From Dorea phocaeensis (GTDB lineage Bacteria; Bacillota; Clostridia; Lachnospirales; Lachnospiraceae): a stretch of 64,000 bases of DNA. Both the position numbers and the translations under genes were made by a program. This document shows, piece after piece, positions 43,177 through 50,727 of this stretch. The stretch lies in NCBI RefSeq assembly GCF_900240315.1, contig NZ_OEPZ01000001.1:496001-560000 (forward strand), written 5' to 3'. Below the pieces are notes generated by a model, which was not told the DNA's origin, ran no database searches, and saw only the letters and a list, made by a program, of their open reading frames with translations. Every line of letters starts with the position of its first letter. Positions within the stretch are counted from its first letter, which is position 1.

Positions 43177-44616
43177 CTAAACCGTTCCATGCTTTTTCAT
43201 CGGACGATCTTCTCTCTTTGTGAATAACATTTCAAAAGCACCGATCACATACTTTCTGGTATCTTCCGGCTCAATGATCGTATCCACATATCCTCTTCTT
43301 GCTGCAGATAACGGGCTGGACTGTAATTCCTTATATTCTGCTGCTTTTTCTTTCAATGTCGCAGCGTCTGCTCCTGCATACATAATCTTTGCTGCAAGTG
43401 CTGCATCCATCATTCCAATCTCTGCATTTGGCCATGCATAGACCATATCTGCACCTACAGATTTGCTGTTCATGCTCACATAAGCTGTTCCAAACGCTTT
43501 ACCGATCACAACATTTACCTTCGGAACGGTTGCATTTGCGAATGCATAAGTCAGTCTTGCTGTCTGTCTTGCAAGATCTTTCTCTTCTTCCATGCCTGCC
43601 TTGAAGCCAGATACGTTGGTAAGTGTCAGAACCGGAATATTAAATGCATCACAGAAAGATACGAACTCTGCTGCTTTCTTTGCTCCGTCTGCTGATAAAG
43701 AGCCATCGAATTCTGCAACCACTTCTGCCTCTTCATTATAAACTTTGGAACGGTTTGCAACTGCTCCAACAGTCATTCCGTTCAAACGGATAAATCCTGT
43801 TACCATATCCTGTGCGAAATATTTCTTTGTCTCAAAGAAGATACCTTCATCAGAGATGGATGCCAGTGCAATCGCTGTATCCTCTGCTGCATTCTCGATT
43901 CCTTCGCATGCACGGTTCAAATCATCGTTGCACTCATCATAAGAAGCATCTTCCTCATTATTACATGGAAGCATGCATACCAGAGTACGGATGTTTTCCA
44001 ACATCTCTTCCTCTGTTCCCATATCATCTACAAGACCTGCTGTCTCTGCCTGATATTTTGCAGAAGAGGTATCGTTCTTGGAGATCTCATTTCCAGGAAT
44101 TGCATTTGGAGAATTGACAAAGAGTTTGCCTTTCTTTTCTTCCATAAATGTAAAGTCTGTCATAGCCGGAACTACGGATAATCCTCCTCCGCATGTACCG
44201 AATACAGCTGTAATCTGTGGAATCACACCAGAAGCCAGTGCCTGTTTCAGATAAAGTCCGCCGAATGCCTCCAGCGCGTCTGTCGCCTCCTGAAGTCTCA
44301 TTCCGGCACAATCGATCAATCCGATCACTGGTGCCCCCATCTTCATTGCCATATCATAAATGTTAGCAATCTTCTTTGCATGCATCTCACCGATTGCTCC
44401 GTTTAACACGGATACATCCTGGCTGTATACATATACCAGGTTTCCATCGATTACTCCGTATCCGGTGATAACACCGTCTGCCGGAGTTGCTTTGTCCTGC
44501 AGATTGAAATCTGTATTTCTGGCTGTTACAGCGCCGCCGATTTCAACAAAACTGCCTGCATCAAGCAAAGAATTAATTCTTGCGCTTGCTGCGCTTTCTG
44601 TTGCCATGTTGCCCAT
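43177..44616 (-). CDS. Acyl-CoA carboxyltransferase (MmdA/PCCB-like)
   Basis: A 479-residue carboxyltransferase of the crotonase-like PccB/MmdA family, equivalent to the 12S subunit of transcarboxylase. The start at 44616 (MGNMATESAASARI) is placed by a GGAGG site; an ATG at 44631 overlaps that site. It shows VYSQDVSVLNGAIGEMHAKKI, IDCAGMRLQEATDALEAFGG and FGTCGGGLSV (oxyanion loop) in the N-half, and GKAFGTAYVSMNSKSVGADMVYAWPNAEIGMM in the C-half. At 479 residues it is a little shorter than typical MmdA (~510). The substrate (methylmalonyl-, malonyl- or glutaconyl-CoA) is not fixed by sequence. Confidence 0.92.
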   Translation of the reverse strand: MGNMATESAASARINSLLDAGSFVEIGGAVTARNTDFNLQDKATPADGVITGYGVIDGNLVYVYSQDVSVLNGAIGEMHAKKIANIYDMAMKMGAPVIGLIDCAGMRLQEATDALEAFGGLYLKQALASGVIPQITAVFGTCGGGLSVVPAMTDFTFMEEKKGKLFVNSPNAIPGNEISKNDTSSAKYQAETAGLVDDMGTEEEMLENIRTLVCMLPCNNEEDASYDECNDDLNRACEGIENAAEDTAIALASISDEGIFFETKKYFAQDMVTGFIRLNGMTVGAVANRSKVYNEEAEVVAEFDGSLSADGAKKAAEFVSFCDAFNIPVLTLTNVSGFKAGMEEEKDLARQTARLTYAFANATVPKVNVVIGKAFGTAYVSMNSKSVGADMVYAWPNAEIGMMDAALAAKIMYAGADAATLKEKAAEYKELQSSPLSAARRGYVDTIIEPEDTRKYVIGAFEMLFTKREDRPMKKHGTV

Positions 44617-44649
44617 AGTCAAATCCTCCATTTTCTAAGATATTAAAAG

Positions 44650-44663
44650 TTGGTTAATACCAA
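44650..44663. promoter_or_regulatory. Inverted repeat downstream of the carboxylase promoter
   Basis: TTGGT and ACCAA (44650-44654 and 44659-44663) flank TAAT. It lies about 10-25 bp after the predicted transcription start and could be an operator; short, so may be coincidental. Confidence 0.4.
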
Positions 44664-44679
44664 ATTTTTTGCCAATTAT

Positions 44680-44708
44680 ATTATATATCTTTTCTTCCGA
44701 TTGCGCAA
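44680..44708 (-). promoter_or_regulatory. sigma-A promoter of the carboxylase/sodium pump operon
   Basis: On the minus strand, TTGCGC (44703-44708), 17-bp spacer, perfect TATAAT (44680-44685). About 64 bp before the first start codon of the five-gene operon. Confidence 0.85.
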
Positions 44709-44811
44709 CAGTTTTTCCCTATTTTCGTTAAGAAATTGACAAACAAATATGGACACCTTTTTTCAAGATGCCCACACGCTTTTCTCCTTGTTTATATTCT
44801 CTTTTTTCTGC

Positions 44812-46800
44812 CTATTTCTGGCTCCTGAACTGCATTGGCGTCATATCGTACGCCTTCTTAAACAGCCGGTTAAAATGTTCTACATTTTGATACCCAACTG
44901 TGAGCGCAATATTCTCTACCGTCATATTACTGCTCTTAAGAAGCGCTCTTGCCTTCTTCATCCGAATCTGTTTTACCAACTCGCCAAAGGTCATTCCGGA
45001 TTTTTCCTTGATGTATTTGGACAGATACGGCTTTGACAAATAGAATTTTTCCGCCAAATCATCCAGTGTAATATCAATATAGTTTGCCTGAATATAATTC
45101 AGCATCTCGATCATCCTTGGATCTTTACATCCTTCGGAATTCCCGATTTCATCAATTTTATTGACCGCTACCGTCAGCGCCTCCATAGACGCGCTGATAA
45201 TATCTGCATCAATACCAACTCCCCAGAAGGTCTTTCCCTTGAAAACGATTCCCACATATGCCACCGCTTTAGAAGATGATCCTTTCGTCAGGGAATGCTC
45301 CTCATAAAAGCTCAGCTCATAACTAATATTAAAATATTGCTTGATTGCATTGCTGACCGCATCCAGACGTCCATTTCCCATAGCCGCTATGGTGTGCACC
45401 TTATTCTCATGGTTCAGCGTCACCTCTGCAGTAATTCCATCTGCCTGTTTAAAATGGCACTCGTCAATATGGAACACCGGCTTGGTATTCACATAATGAT
45501 CGGAGAAAATCTGGTATACCCAGTCAGCCGTCAGTTCCTTGTGTGCTTTATCAGAAATATCCTTCACCAGATATCCCACTTCGGAACGCATTTCCTGCGG
45601 AAGATTGATTCCATGGCTCTGCTTCAGAATATAGTTCACACCGCCCTTACCGGACTGACTGTTAATCCGAATCACATCCGAATCATACTGGCGTCCCACA
45701 TCCTGCGGGTCAATCGGAAGATACGGAACAGACCATGTTTCGCATGCCTTCTCTTCACGGTATGCCATTCCCTTGGCAATCGCATCCTGATGAGATCCTG
45801 AAAAAGCGGTAAACACCAGGTCTCCTGCATAAGGCTGACGCTCATATACATGCATCCTGGTCAGTCGCTCATAGGTTTCCCGAAGACGCTTCATATCTGA
45901 AAAGTCAAGCCCCGGATCTACTCCATGGGAAAACATATTCATTCCCATTGTAATCAGATCCACATTTCCAGTCCGCTCTCCATTGCCAAACAGCGTTCCT
46001 TCGATTCTGTCTGCTCCTGCCAGCACACCAAGTTCCGCCGTCGCCACGCCGCATCCTCTGTCGTTATGCGGGTGCAGACACAGAATAACGCTGTCGCGGT
46101 ATTTTAAATGTTTATTGACATATTCCAACTGACAGGCAAATACATGCGGCATTGCATTTTCTACCGTAGTCGGAATATTGATAATTGCTTTATTGTCCTG
46201 CGTCGGCTTCCACACATCTAAAACTGCATTGCAGACGTCCACCGCGTAATCCACTTCCGTCCCCGAAAAACTCTCCGGACTATACTGGAAGGTAAAGTTT
46301 CCATCCGTCTCAGATGCCAGTTCAAGAAGAAGCTTCGCTCCGTCTACTGCAATCTGCTTAATCTCTTCTTTGCTTTTCCGAAATACCTGTTCCCGCTGCG
46401 CAACCGACGTGGAATTATACAGGTGAATCACAGCGTGAGGCGCTCCTTTTACAGCCTCAAAGGTCTTCTTAATGATATGTTCTCTGGCCTGCGTTAATAC
46501 CTGAACCGTCACATCATCCGGAATCATATTCTTCTCAATCAGGGTCCGCATAAACTGATATTCCGTCTCAGACGCTGCCGGGAATCCTACTTCTATCTCT
46601 TTTAATCCGATGTCTACCAGCATCTGAAAGAATTCCAGCTTTTCCTCCAGGCTCATAGGTTCAATCAACGCCTGGTTTCCATCTCTAAGATCCACGCTGC
46701 ACCAAATCGGAGGCTTTTCAATATATTCCTTTTTCACCCAGTCATAAGTTACCTCCGGTGGCATAAAATATGCACGTTCATACTTCTGATAATTCTCCAT
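44812..46800 (-). CDS. leuA: 2-isopropylmalate synthase fused to an AraC-type DNA-binding domain
   Basis: A 662-residue protein with two halves. Residues ~30-550 are a complete 2-isopropylmalate synthase, the first committed enzyme of leucine synthesis (acetyl-CoA plus 2-ketoisovalerate): WCSVDLRDGNQALIEPM with the metal Asp40, LHPHNDRGCGVATAELG with His243/His245, GNGERTGNVDL, and a LeuA allosteric dimer domain (~440-550). After a short linker, residues ~563-660 form a full AraC/XylS double helix-turn-helix: LDDLAEKFYLSKPYLSKYI and VENIALTVGYQNVEHFNRLFKKA, ending MTPMQFRS. Normal LeuA of this type ends near residue 560. No frameshift or gap joins the halves. The obvious idea is a leucine-sensing enzyme that also regulates transcription. 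Confidence 0.95.
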   Translation of the reverse strand: MENYQKYERAYFMPPEVTYDWVKKEYIEKPPIWCSVDLRDGNQALIEPMSLEEKLEFFQMLVDIGLKEIEVGFPAASETEYQFMRTLIEKNMIPDDVTVQVLTQAREHIIKKTFEAVKGAPHAVIHLYNSTSVAQREQVFRKSKEEIKQIAVDGAKLLLELASETDGNFTFQYSPESFSGTEVDYAVDVCNAVLDVWKPTQDNKAIINIPTTVENAMPHVFACQLEYVNKHLKYRDSVILCLHPHNDRGCGVATAELGVLAGADRIEGTLFGNGERTGNVDLITMGMNMFSHGVDPGLDFSDMKRLRETYERLTRMHVYERQPYAGDLVFTAFSGSHQDAIAKGMAYREEKACETWSVPYLPIDPQDVGRQYDSDVIRINSQSGKGGVNYILKQSHGINLPQEMRSEVGYLVKDISDKAHKELTADWVYQIFSDHYVNTKPVFHIDECHFKQADGITAEVTLNHENKVHTIAAMGNGRLDAVSNAIKQYFNISYELSFYEEHSLTKGSSSKAVAYVGIVFKGKTFWGVGIDADIISASMEALTVAVNKIDEIGNSEGCKDPRMIEMLNYIQANYIDITLDDLAEKFYLSKPYLSKYIKEKSGMTFGELVKQIRMKKARALLKSSNMTVENIALTVGYQNVEHFNRLFKKAYDMTPMQFRSQK

Positions 46801-46862
46801 TGTTGCATTCCTCTCCTTCTTATATCCTATTTTGAAAGGCTTTGCTTGCGAAAGTCATTCGG

Positions 46863-46951
46863 ATAATATTCATCAACTTTGTTGTTTATTTTTAACACTC
46901 TTTTATCCTATCATATGTGTTTTTAAAATTTAAGTGACATTTTTAATCACT
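46863..46951 (-). promoter_or_regulatory. Candidate leuA promoter with a repeated motif
   Basis: On the minus strand a -10 TATTAT (46863-46868) has no recognisable -35 at 17 bp. Instead the motif AGTGTTAAAAAT (46888-46899) lies over the -35 position, and a near-copy AGTGATTAAAAAT occurs 51 bp upstream (46939-46951), inside a small inverted repeat AAGTGA/TCACTT (46932-46952). A weak -35 covered by a direct repeat is the classic layout for an AraC-type activator, but the motif is short and AT-rich. Confidence 0.4.
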
Positions 46952-47009
46952 TTTATTGATCTTTTTTAATCTTTCCAATCTTTCATCCCAATTCTTCTAC
47001 TCCCGACAA

Positions 47010-48542
47010 TTATTTCTGGTCTCCAAGGGAAGATTTTCTAGAAATCACAACCTTTTCTTCATAACACTCAAAGATCTGATCCACCTGTTCCCGTTTCGGC
47101 TTCGGCGTCAGCAAACTGACCACAGGCACCACCACAAGTCCCGCCGCCATGGCAAATGCTCCTGCATTAATGGGAGACTCAATATAACCGATCACCATGT
47201 TTGATACAGTAATTCCTACACCAACGGCAAAGCTTGCCCACACAGAGGCTTTCGTCACCCGTTTCCAGTATAATCCGTAGAGGAACGGCGCCAGGAATGC
47301 TCCCGCCAGCGCTCCCCAGGAGATTCCCATCAGCTGGGCGATAAATGTCGGCGGATTCCATGCCAGAAGTACCGACACCGCAATAAAAAATACGACCAGA
47401 ATCTGCATCACCCGAATCTGTTTCTTTTCACTCATCTCCTGCATCAACGTATCCTTCAGGAAATCAAGGGTCAGTGTGGAACTGGAAGTCAACACCAGTG
47501 ACGCCAATGTCGACATGGAAGCAGACAGAACCAACACCACCACAATTCCGATCAGAATATCCGGAAGGGAAGAAAGCATATGAGGAATAATACTGTCAAA
47601 TACCACCACGCCAGATGCATCGTAAATTTCTTTCCCGTCAAACAGACGCCCAAATCCTCCAAGGAAGTAACACCCCCCGGAAATAATCACCGCGAAGATC
47701 GTGGAGATCACGGTTCCTGTATGGATGGATTTTTCATCCTTGATTGCGTAAAACTTTCCGACCATCTGCGGCAGCCCCCAAGTTCCAAGAGAAGTCAAAA
47801 TAACAACTCCCAGAAGGTTCAAAGGATCTGGTCCGAAGAAGGAAGTAAATGCTCCCGGCTGCCCCAGTGTCACCGGAATATCACTTGGAATCTCCGCCAT
47901 CTTCTCTATCGCTTCCAAAAATCCTCCCTGACCGCTAAGCACAGAGGCAATGACTGCCACAATTCCAATCAGCATAATAATTCCCTGAATAAAATCATTA
48001 ATAGCCGTCGCCATATAACCTCCCAGAATCACGTAGATTCCTGTAAAGACCGCCATCCCTGCCACACACACTGTATAAGGTATGTGAAACGCCATTTCAA
48101 AGAGCCGTGACAGCCCATTGTAGATAGACGCTGTATAAGGCACCAGAAAGACGAACACGATCACCGATGCCGCAATCTTTAAAGCACGGCTTCCGTATCT
48201 GTTCCCGAAGAAATCCGGCATTGTTCTGGAACCTAAGTGCTGCGTCATTACCTTCGTCCGTCTTCCCAGAACGACCCACGCCAGAAGACTTCCAATCACT
48301 GCATTTCCAATTCCAATCCAGGTAGAAGACAACCCGTACTTCCAGCCAAACTGTCCGGCATATCCAACAAATACTACTGCAGAGAAATAGGAGGTTCCAT
48401 ATGCGAACGCTGTCAGCCACGGTCCCGCCGACCGTCCACCCAGCACAAATCCATCTACGCTCGTTACATGCTTTCTTGCATAAAGTCCGACTGCTACCAT
48501 AACAGCAAAAAATACGATTAGTAATGCAATCTTAATCCCCAT
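47010..48542 (-). CDS. Sodium:solute symporter (SSS family)
   Basis: A 510-residue membrane transporter with about 13 helices. Family features include the N-terminal GFVLGGRSAGPWLTAFAYGTSYFSAVVFVGYAG, GRRTKVMTQHLGSRTMPDFFGNRYGSRALK and the VLSASMSTLASLVLTSSSTLTLD segment that holds the second sodium site. It resembles the proline/pantothenate/acetate branch; the substrate cannot be determined. The C-terminus is a short cytoplasmic tail. It is a single-gene unit with its own promoter and a marked palindrome in the leader. It would use the Na+ gradient made by the decarboxylase and perhaps Rnf. Confidence 0.9.
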   Translation of the reverse strand: MGIKIALLIVFFAVMVAVGLYARKHVTSVDGFVLGGRSAGPWLTAFAYGTSYFSAVVFVGYAGQFGWKYGLSSTWIGIGNAVIGSLLAWVVLGRRTKVMTQHLGSRTMPDFFGNRYGSRALKIAASVIVFVFLVPYTASIYNGLSRLFEMAFHIPYTVCVAGMAVFTGIYVILGGYMATAINDFIQGIIMLIGIVAVIASVLSGQGGFLEAIEKMAEIPSDIPVTLGQPGAFTSFFGPDPLNLLGVVILTSLGTWGLPQMVGKFYAIKDEKSIHTGTVISTIFAVIISGGCYFLGGFGRLFDGKEIYDASGVVVFDSIIPHMLSSLPDILIGIVVVLVLSASMSTLASLVLTSSSTLTLDFLKDTLMQEMSEKKQIRVMQILVVFFIAVSVLLAWNPPTFIAQLMGISWGALAGAFLAPFLYGLYWKRVTKASVWASFAVGVGITVSNMVIGYIESPINAGAFAMAAGLVVVPVVSLLTPKPKREQVDQIFECYEEKVVISRKSSLGDQK

Positions 48543-48574
48543 ATCTGTTCTCCTTTTCTCTTTGTTTCGTCTTA

Positions 48575-48597
48575 CTTTAAAGCGTTGCGCTTTAAAG
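48575..48597. promoter_or_regulatory. Perfect palindromic operator in the symporter leader
   Basis: The arms CTTTAAAGCG (48575-48584) and CGCTTTAAAG (48588-48597) are exact inverted repeats around TTG, followed at once by a further half-site-like ATTAAAG (48599-48605). The element lies about 13-35 bp after the predicted transcription start, the expected place for a repressor. The AT-rich core makes it unlikely to be a terminator. Confidence 0.65.
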
Positions 48598-48616
48598 CAT
48601 TAAAGTTTTCTTCATA

Positions 48617-48645
48617 AGAATAACACACTGCTAAAAGAAATGCAA
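48617..48645 (-). promoter_or_regulatory. sigma-A promoter of the symporter gene
   Basis: On the minus strand, TTGCAT (48640-48645), 17-bp spacer, TATTCT (48617-48622), 75 bp before the start codon. Confidence 0.75.
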
Positions 48646-48647
48646 GT

Positions 48648-48689
48648 AAAAACAGGGCAGAAAGCCTTTTTGCCTTCTGCCCTGTTTTT
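48648..48689 (-). terminator. Terminator of the ppk-mgsA operon
   Basis: Arms AAAAACAGGGCAGAA (48648-48662) and TTCTGCCCTGTTTTT (48675-48689) pair perfectly. It begins at the mgsA stop codon and ends just upstream of the symporter -35. Confidence 0.9.
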
Positions 48690-49165
48690 TAACGCATTTT
48701 CTCGACCCGGTCCTGAATCGTTTTATTAAAATTCTCTACCTTCCGGCTGTATTCTTCTGTCATAAACTTAGAATTCAGCATAAAGTCTGCTGTTGCCAGG
48801 TTATTCGCTACCGGAATGTCATACACTACCGCGATTCTAAGAAGCGCTTTCACATCCGGATCGTGAGGCTGTGCCTCCAAAGGATCCCAAAGGAAGATCA
48901 TAAAATCCACCTGGCCTTCCACAATCTTGGCGCCAATCTGCTGATCTCCTCCCAGAGGACCGCTGTTATAAGCTCTTACCGGCAGTCCCGTTTTATCTGC
49001 GATCAGTCTGGCCGTAGTTCCGGTTCCACATAAGAAATGCCCTTTTAAGACATCCTTGTTCTTATCGCACCACTCAACCAGTTCCTTCTTCTTTCCATCG
49101 TGCGCAACCAGCGCAATGCGTTTCGCTTTTCCAATCTCGAAAGATACATAATTATCGTTCATCAT
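48689..49165 (-). CDS. mgsA: Methylglyoxal synthase
   Basis: MgsA converts dihydroxyacetone phosphate to methylglyoxal and inorganic phosphate, a bypass used when phosphate is short or sugar phosphates build up. The 158-residue protein begins at 49165 (MMNDNYVSFEIGKAK) with AAGGAGG upstream; the start overlaps the stop of the preceding gene by 14 nt. Motifs: RIALVAHDGKKKELVEW, CGTGTTARLIADKTG (phosphate-binding), SGPLGGDQQIGAKI with the catalytic Asp, and MIFLWDPLEAQPHDPDVKALLRI. Last gene of the ppk operon. Confidence 0.97.
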   Translation of the reverse strand: MMNDNYVSFEIGKAKRIALVAHDGKKKELVEWCDKNKDVLKGHFLCGTGTTARLIADKTGLPVRAYNSGPLGGDQQIGAKIVEGQVDFMIFLWDPLEAQPHDPDVKALLRIAVVYDIPVANNLATADFMLNSKFMTEEYSRKVENFNKTIQDRVEKMR

Positions 49166-50036
49166 CTGCATTTCCTCCTTCATAATATTTCATCAGCGCC
49201 TGAGTTCCCAATTCTCCATACCCTTCTGCTTCTAATTCCTCATAGTTGGCAAGTACCTGACTTAACACGTCTAAGCTTAGGCCACTTCTGTTCGCCTCAA
49301 TAAGCGCCAGCTTCATATCCTTAACAAAATGTTTCAGGAAAAATCCCGGCGCATAGTCTCCTGCCAAAATCTTCGGTCCAAAGGTATCAAGCTGTTTACT
49401 TCCCGCAGCTCCGGTTGCCACTGATTTCAAAACGGTATCAAGGTTCATCCCTTTGGCTTTCGCATAGGTAAGCGCTTCACAGACGCCAGACAATGTGCCT
49501 GCGATCATAATCTGATTGGCCATTTTGGCATGCTGGCCACATCCTGCGCTTCCCTGATAATTGATATTCGTTCCCATGGCTTTAAAAAGCGGCAGACAGG
49601 CCTCATAATCTTCCTGTTTTCCTCCCACGAGGATGGACAGCGTCCCTGCCTTCGCACCACCGTCGCCTCCGGTTACCGGCGCATCCAGCACGCGGCACCC
49701 TTTCTGCTGTCCGGCTTCGCTGATCTTCTCAGCCAGCATAGGACTGGTCGTTGTCATATCAATCAAATAGGTGCCTTCCTTCACGCTGTCTAAAATATTG
49801 CCTTCTTCAAAATATACTTCCTCTACATCTTTCGGAAAGCCAACAATTGTAATTACCGCGTCGCATCCTGTCACACAATCCTTTATGGTTTCATGGAATA
49901 CCGCTCCTTCTGCAATGACGTCTTCCACCTTTTCTTTGTGTCTTGCAAAAATATGAAGCTCATATCCCGCCTTCATCAAATTACGAACCATGGATTTCCC
50001 CATAATTCCAACTCCGATAAATCCGATTTTCTTCAT
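49152..50036 (-). CDS. 3-hydroxyisobutyrate dehydrogenase family reductase (GarR-like)
   Basis: A 294-residue NAD(P)-dependent beta-hydroxyacid dehydrogenase, close to 2-hydroxy-3-oxopropionate (tartronate semialdehyde) reductases. The Rossmann motif GFIGVGIMGKSMVRNLMKAGYELH is N-terminal, the substrate motif DAPVTGGDGGAKAGTLSI is central and the catalytic Lys is in GCGQHAKMANQIMIAG. Overlaps mgsA by 14 nt. It could reduce a small aldehyde acid; detoxification linked to methylglyoxal is possible but speculative. Confidence 0.88.
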   Translation of the reverse strand: MKKIGFIGVGIMGKSMVRNLMKAGYELHIFARHKEKVEDVIAEGAVFHETIKDCVTGCDAVITIVGFPKDVEEVYFEEGNILDSVKEGTYLIDMTTTSPMLAEKISEAGQQKGCRVLDAPVTGGDGGAKAGTLSILVGGKQEDYEACLPLFKAMGTNINYQGSAGCGQHAKMANQIMIAGTLSGVCEALTYAKAKGMNLDTVLKSVATGAAGSKQLDTFGPKILAGDYAPGFFLKHFVKDMKLALIEANRSGLSLDVLSQVLANYEELEAEGYGELGTQALMKYYEGGNADDER

Positions 50037-50061
50037 TGTACTCTCCTTTTATATTCCGCTT

Positions 50062-50727
50062 TTATTGTTTTTCAACTACTTCTCCCTGTCTTTTGTAAAT
50101 ACTCTCCTGCGGAACAAACCCTCTGACACTGGAAAGAGGATAAATATTCGTACGCTTTCCTACGACACTTCCCGGATTCAGCACAGTTCCACATCCTACT
50201 TCTACTTCATCACCAAGCATTGCACCGAATTTTTTCAGTCCGGTTTCCAGATTCCCTTCTGCCGTCTTAACCACAACCAGCTTTTTATCCGACTTCACAT
50301 TGGATGTAATGGAACCGGCTCCCATATGCGCCTTGTATCCAAGGATAGAATCTCCCACATAATTGTAATGAGGTACCTGCACCTTGTTAAACAGAATGAC
50401 ATTCTTAAGTTCTGTAGAATTTCCTACCACCGCACCTTCTCCTACAATTGCATTTCCCCGAATAAACGCGCCATGCCGAACTTCTGCATCTTTCCCGATA
50501 ATGGCTGGTCCATGAATATAAGCCGATTCAAATACATGTGCAGATTTTGCAATCCACACATCCTCTCCCACTCGGTCATATTCCTCTTCCGGAAGTGTTT
50601 CTCCTAATTTTAAAATAAAATCATGAATCTTTGACAATACTTCCCATGGATAAACCGCACCCTCAAAAATCTCTGCCGCAATGGTCTCATCCAATGTATA
50701 TAGTTCCTGAATTGTTAATGCTTTCAT
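50062..50727 (-). CDS. Left-handed beta-helix acyltransferase/GlmU-like protein
   Basis: A 221-residue protein consisting of an N-terminal helical segment (LTIQELYTLDETIAAEIFEG) and a left-handed beta-helix of hexapeptide repeats (VWIAKSAHVFESAYIHGPAIIGKDAEVRHGAFIRGNAIVGEGAVVGN; MGAGSITSNVKSDKK; EVGCGTVLNPGSVVG). The C-terminal half resembles that of GlmU, but there is no nucleotidyltransferase domain. Often annotated as a UDP-GlcNAc pyrophosphorylase-related protein; substrate unknown. Its start overlaps the topB stop by 4 nt. Confidence 0.82.
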   Translation of the reverse strand: MKALTIQELYTLDETIAAEIFEGAVYPWEVLSKIHDFILKLGETLPEEEYDRVGEDVWIAKSAHVFESAYIHGPAIIGKDAEVRHGAFIRGNAIVGEGAVVGNSTELKNVILFNKVQVPHYNYVGDSILGYKAHMGAGSITSNVKSDKKLVVVKTAEGNLETGLKKFGAMLGDEVEVGCGTVLNPGSVVGKRTNIYPLSSVRGFVPQESIYKRQGEVVEKQ

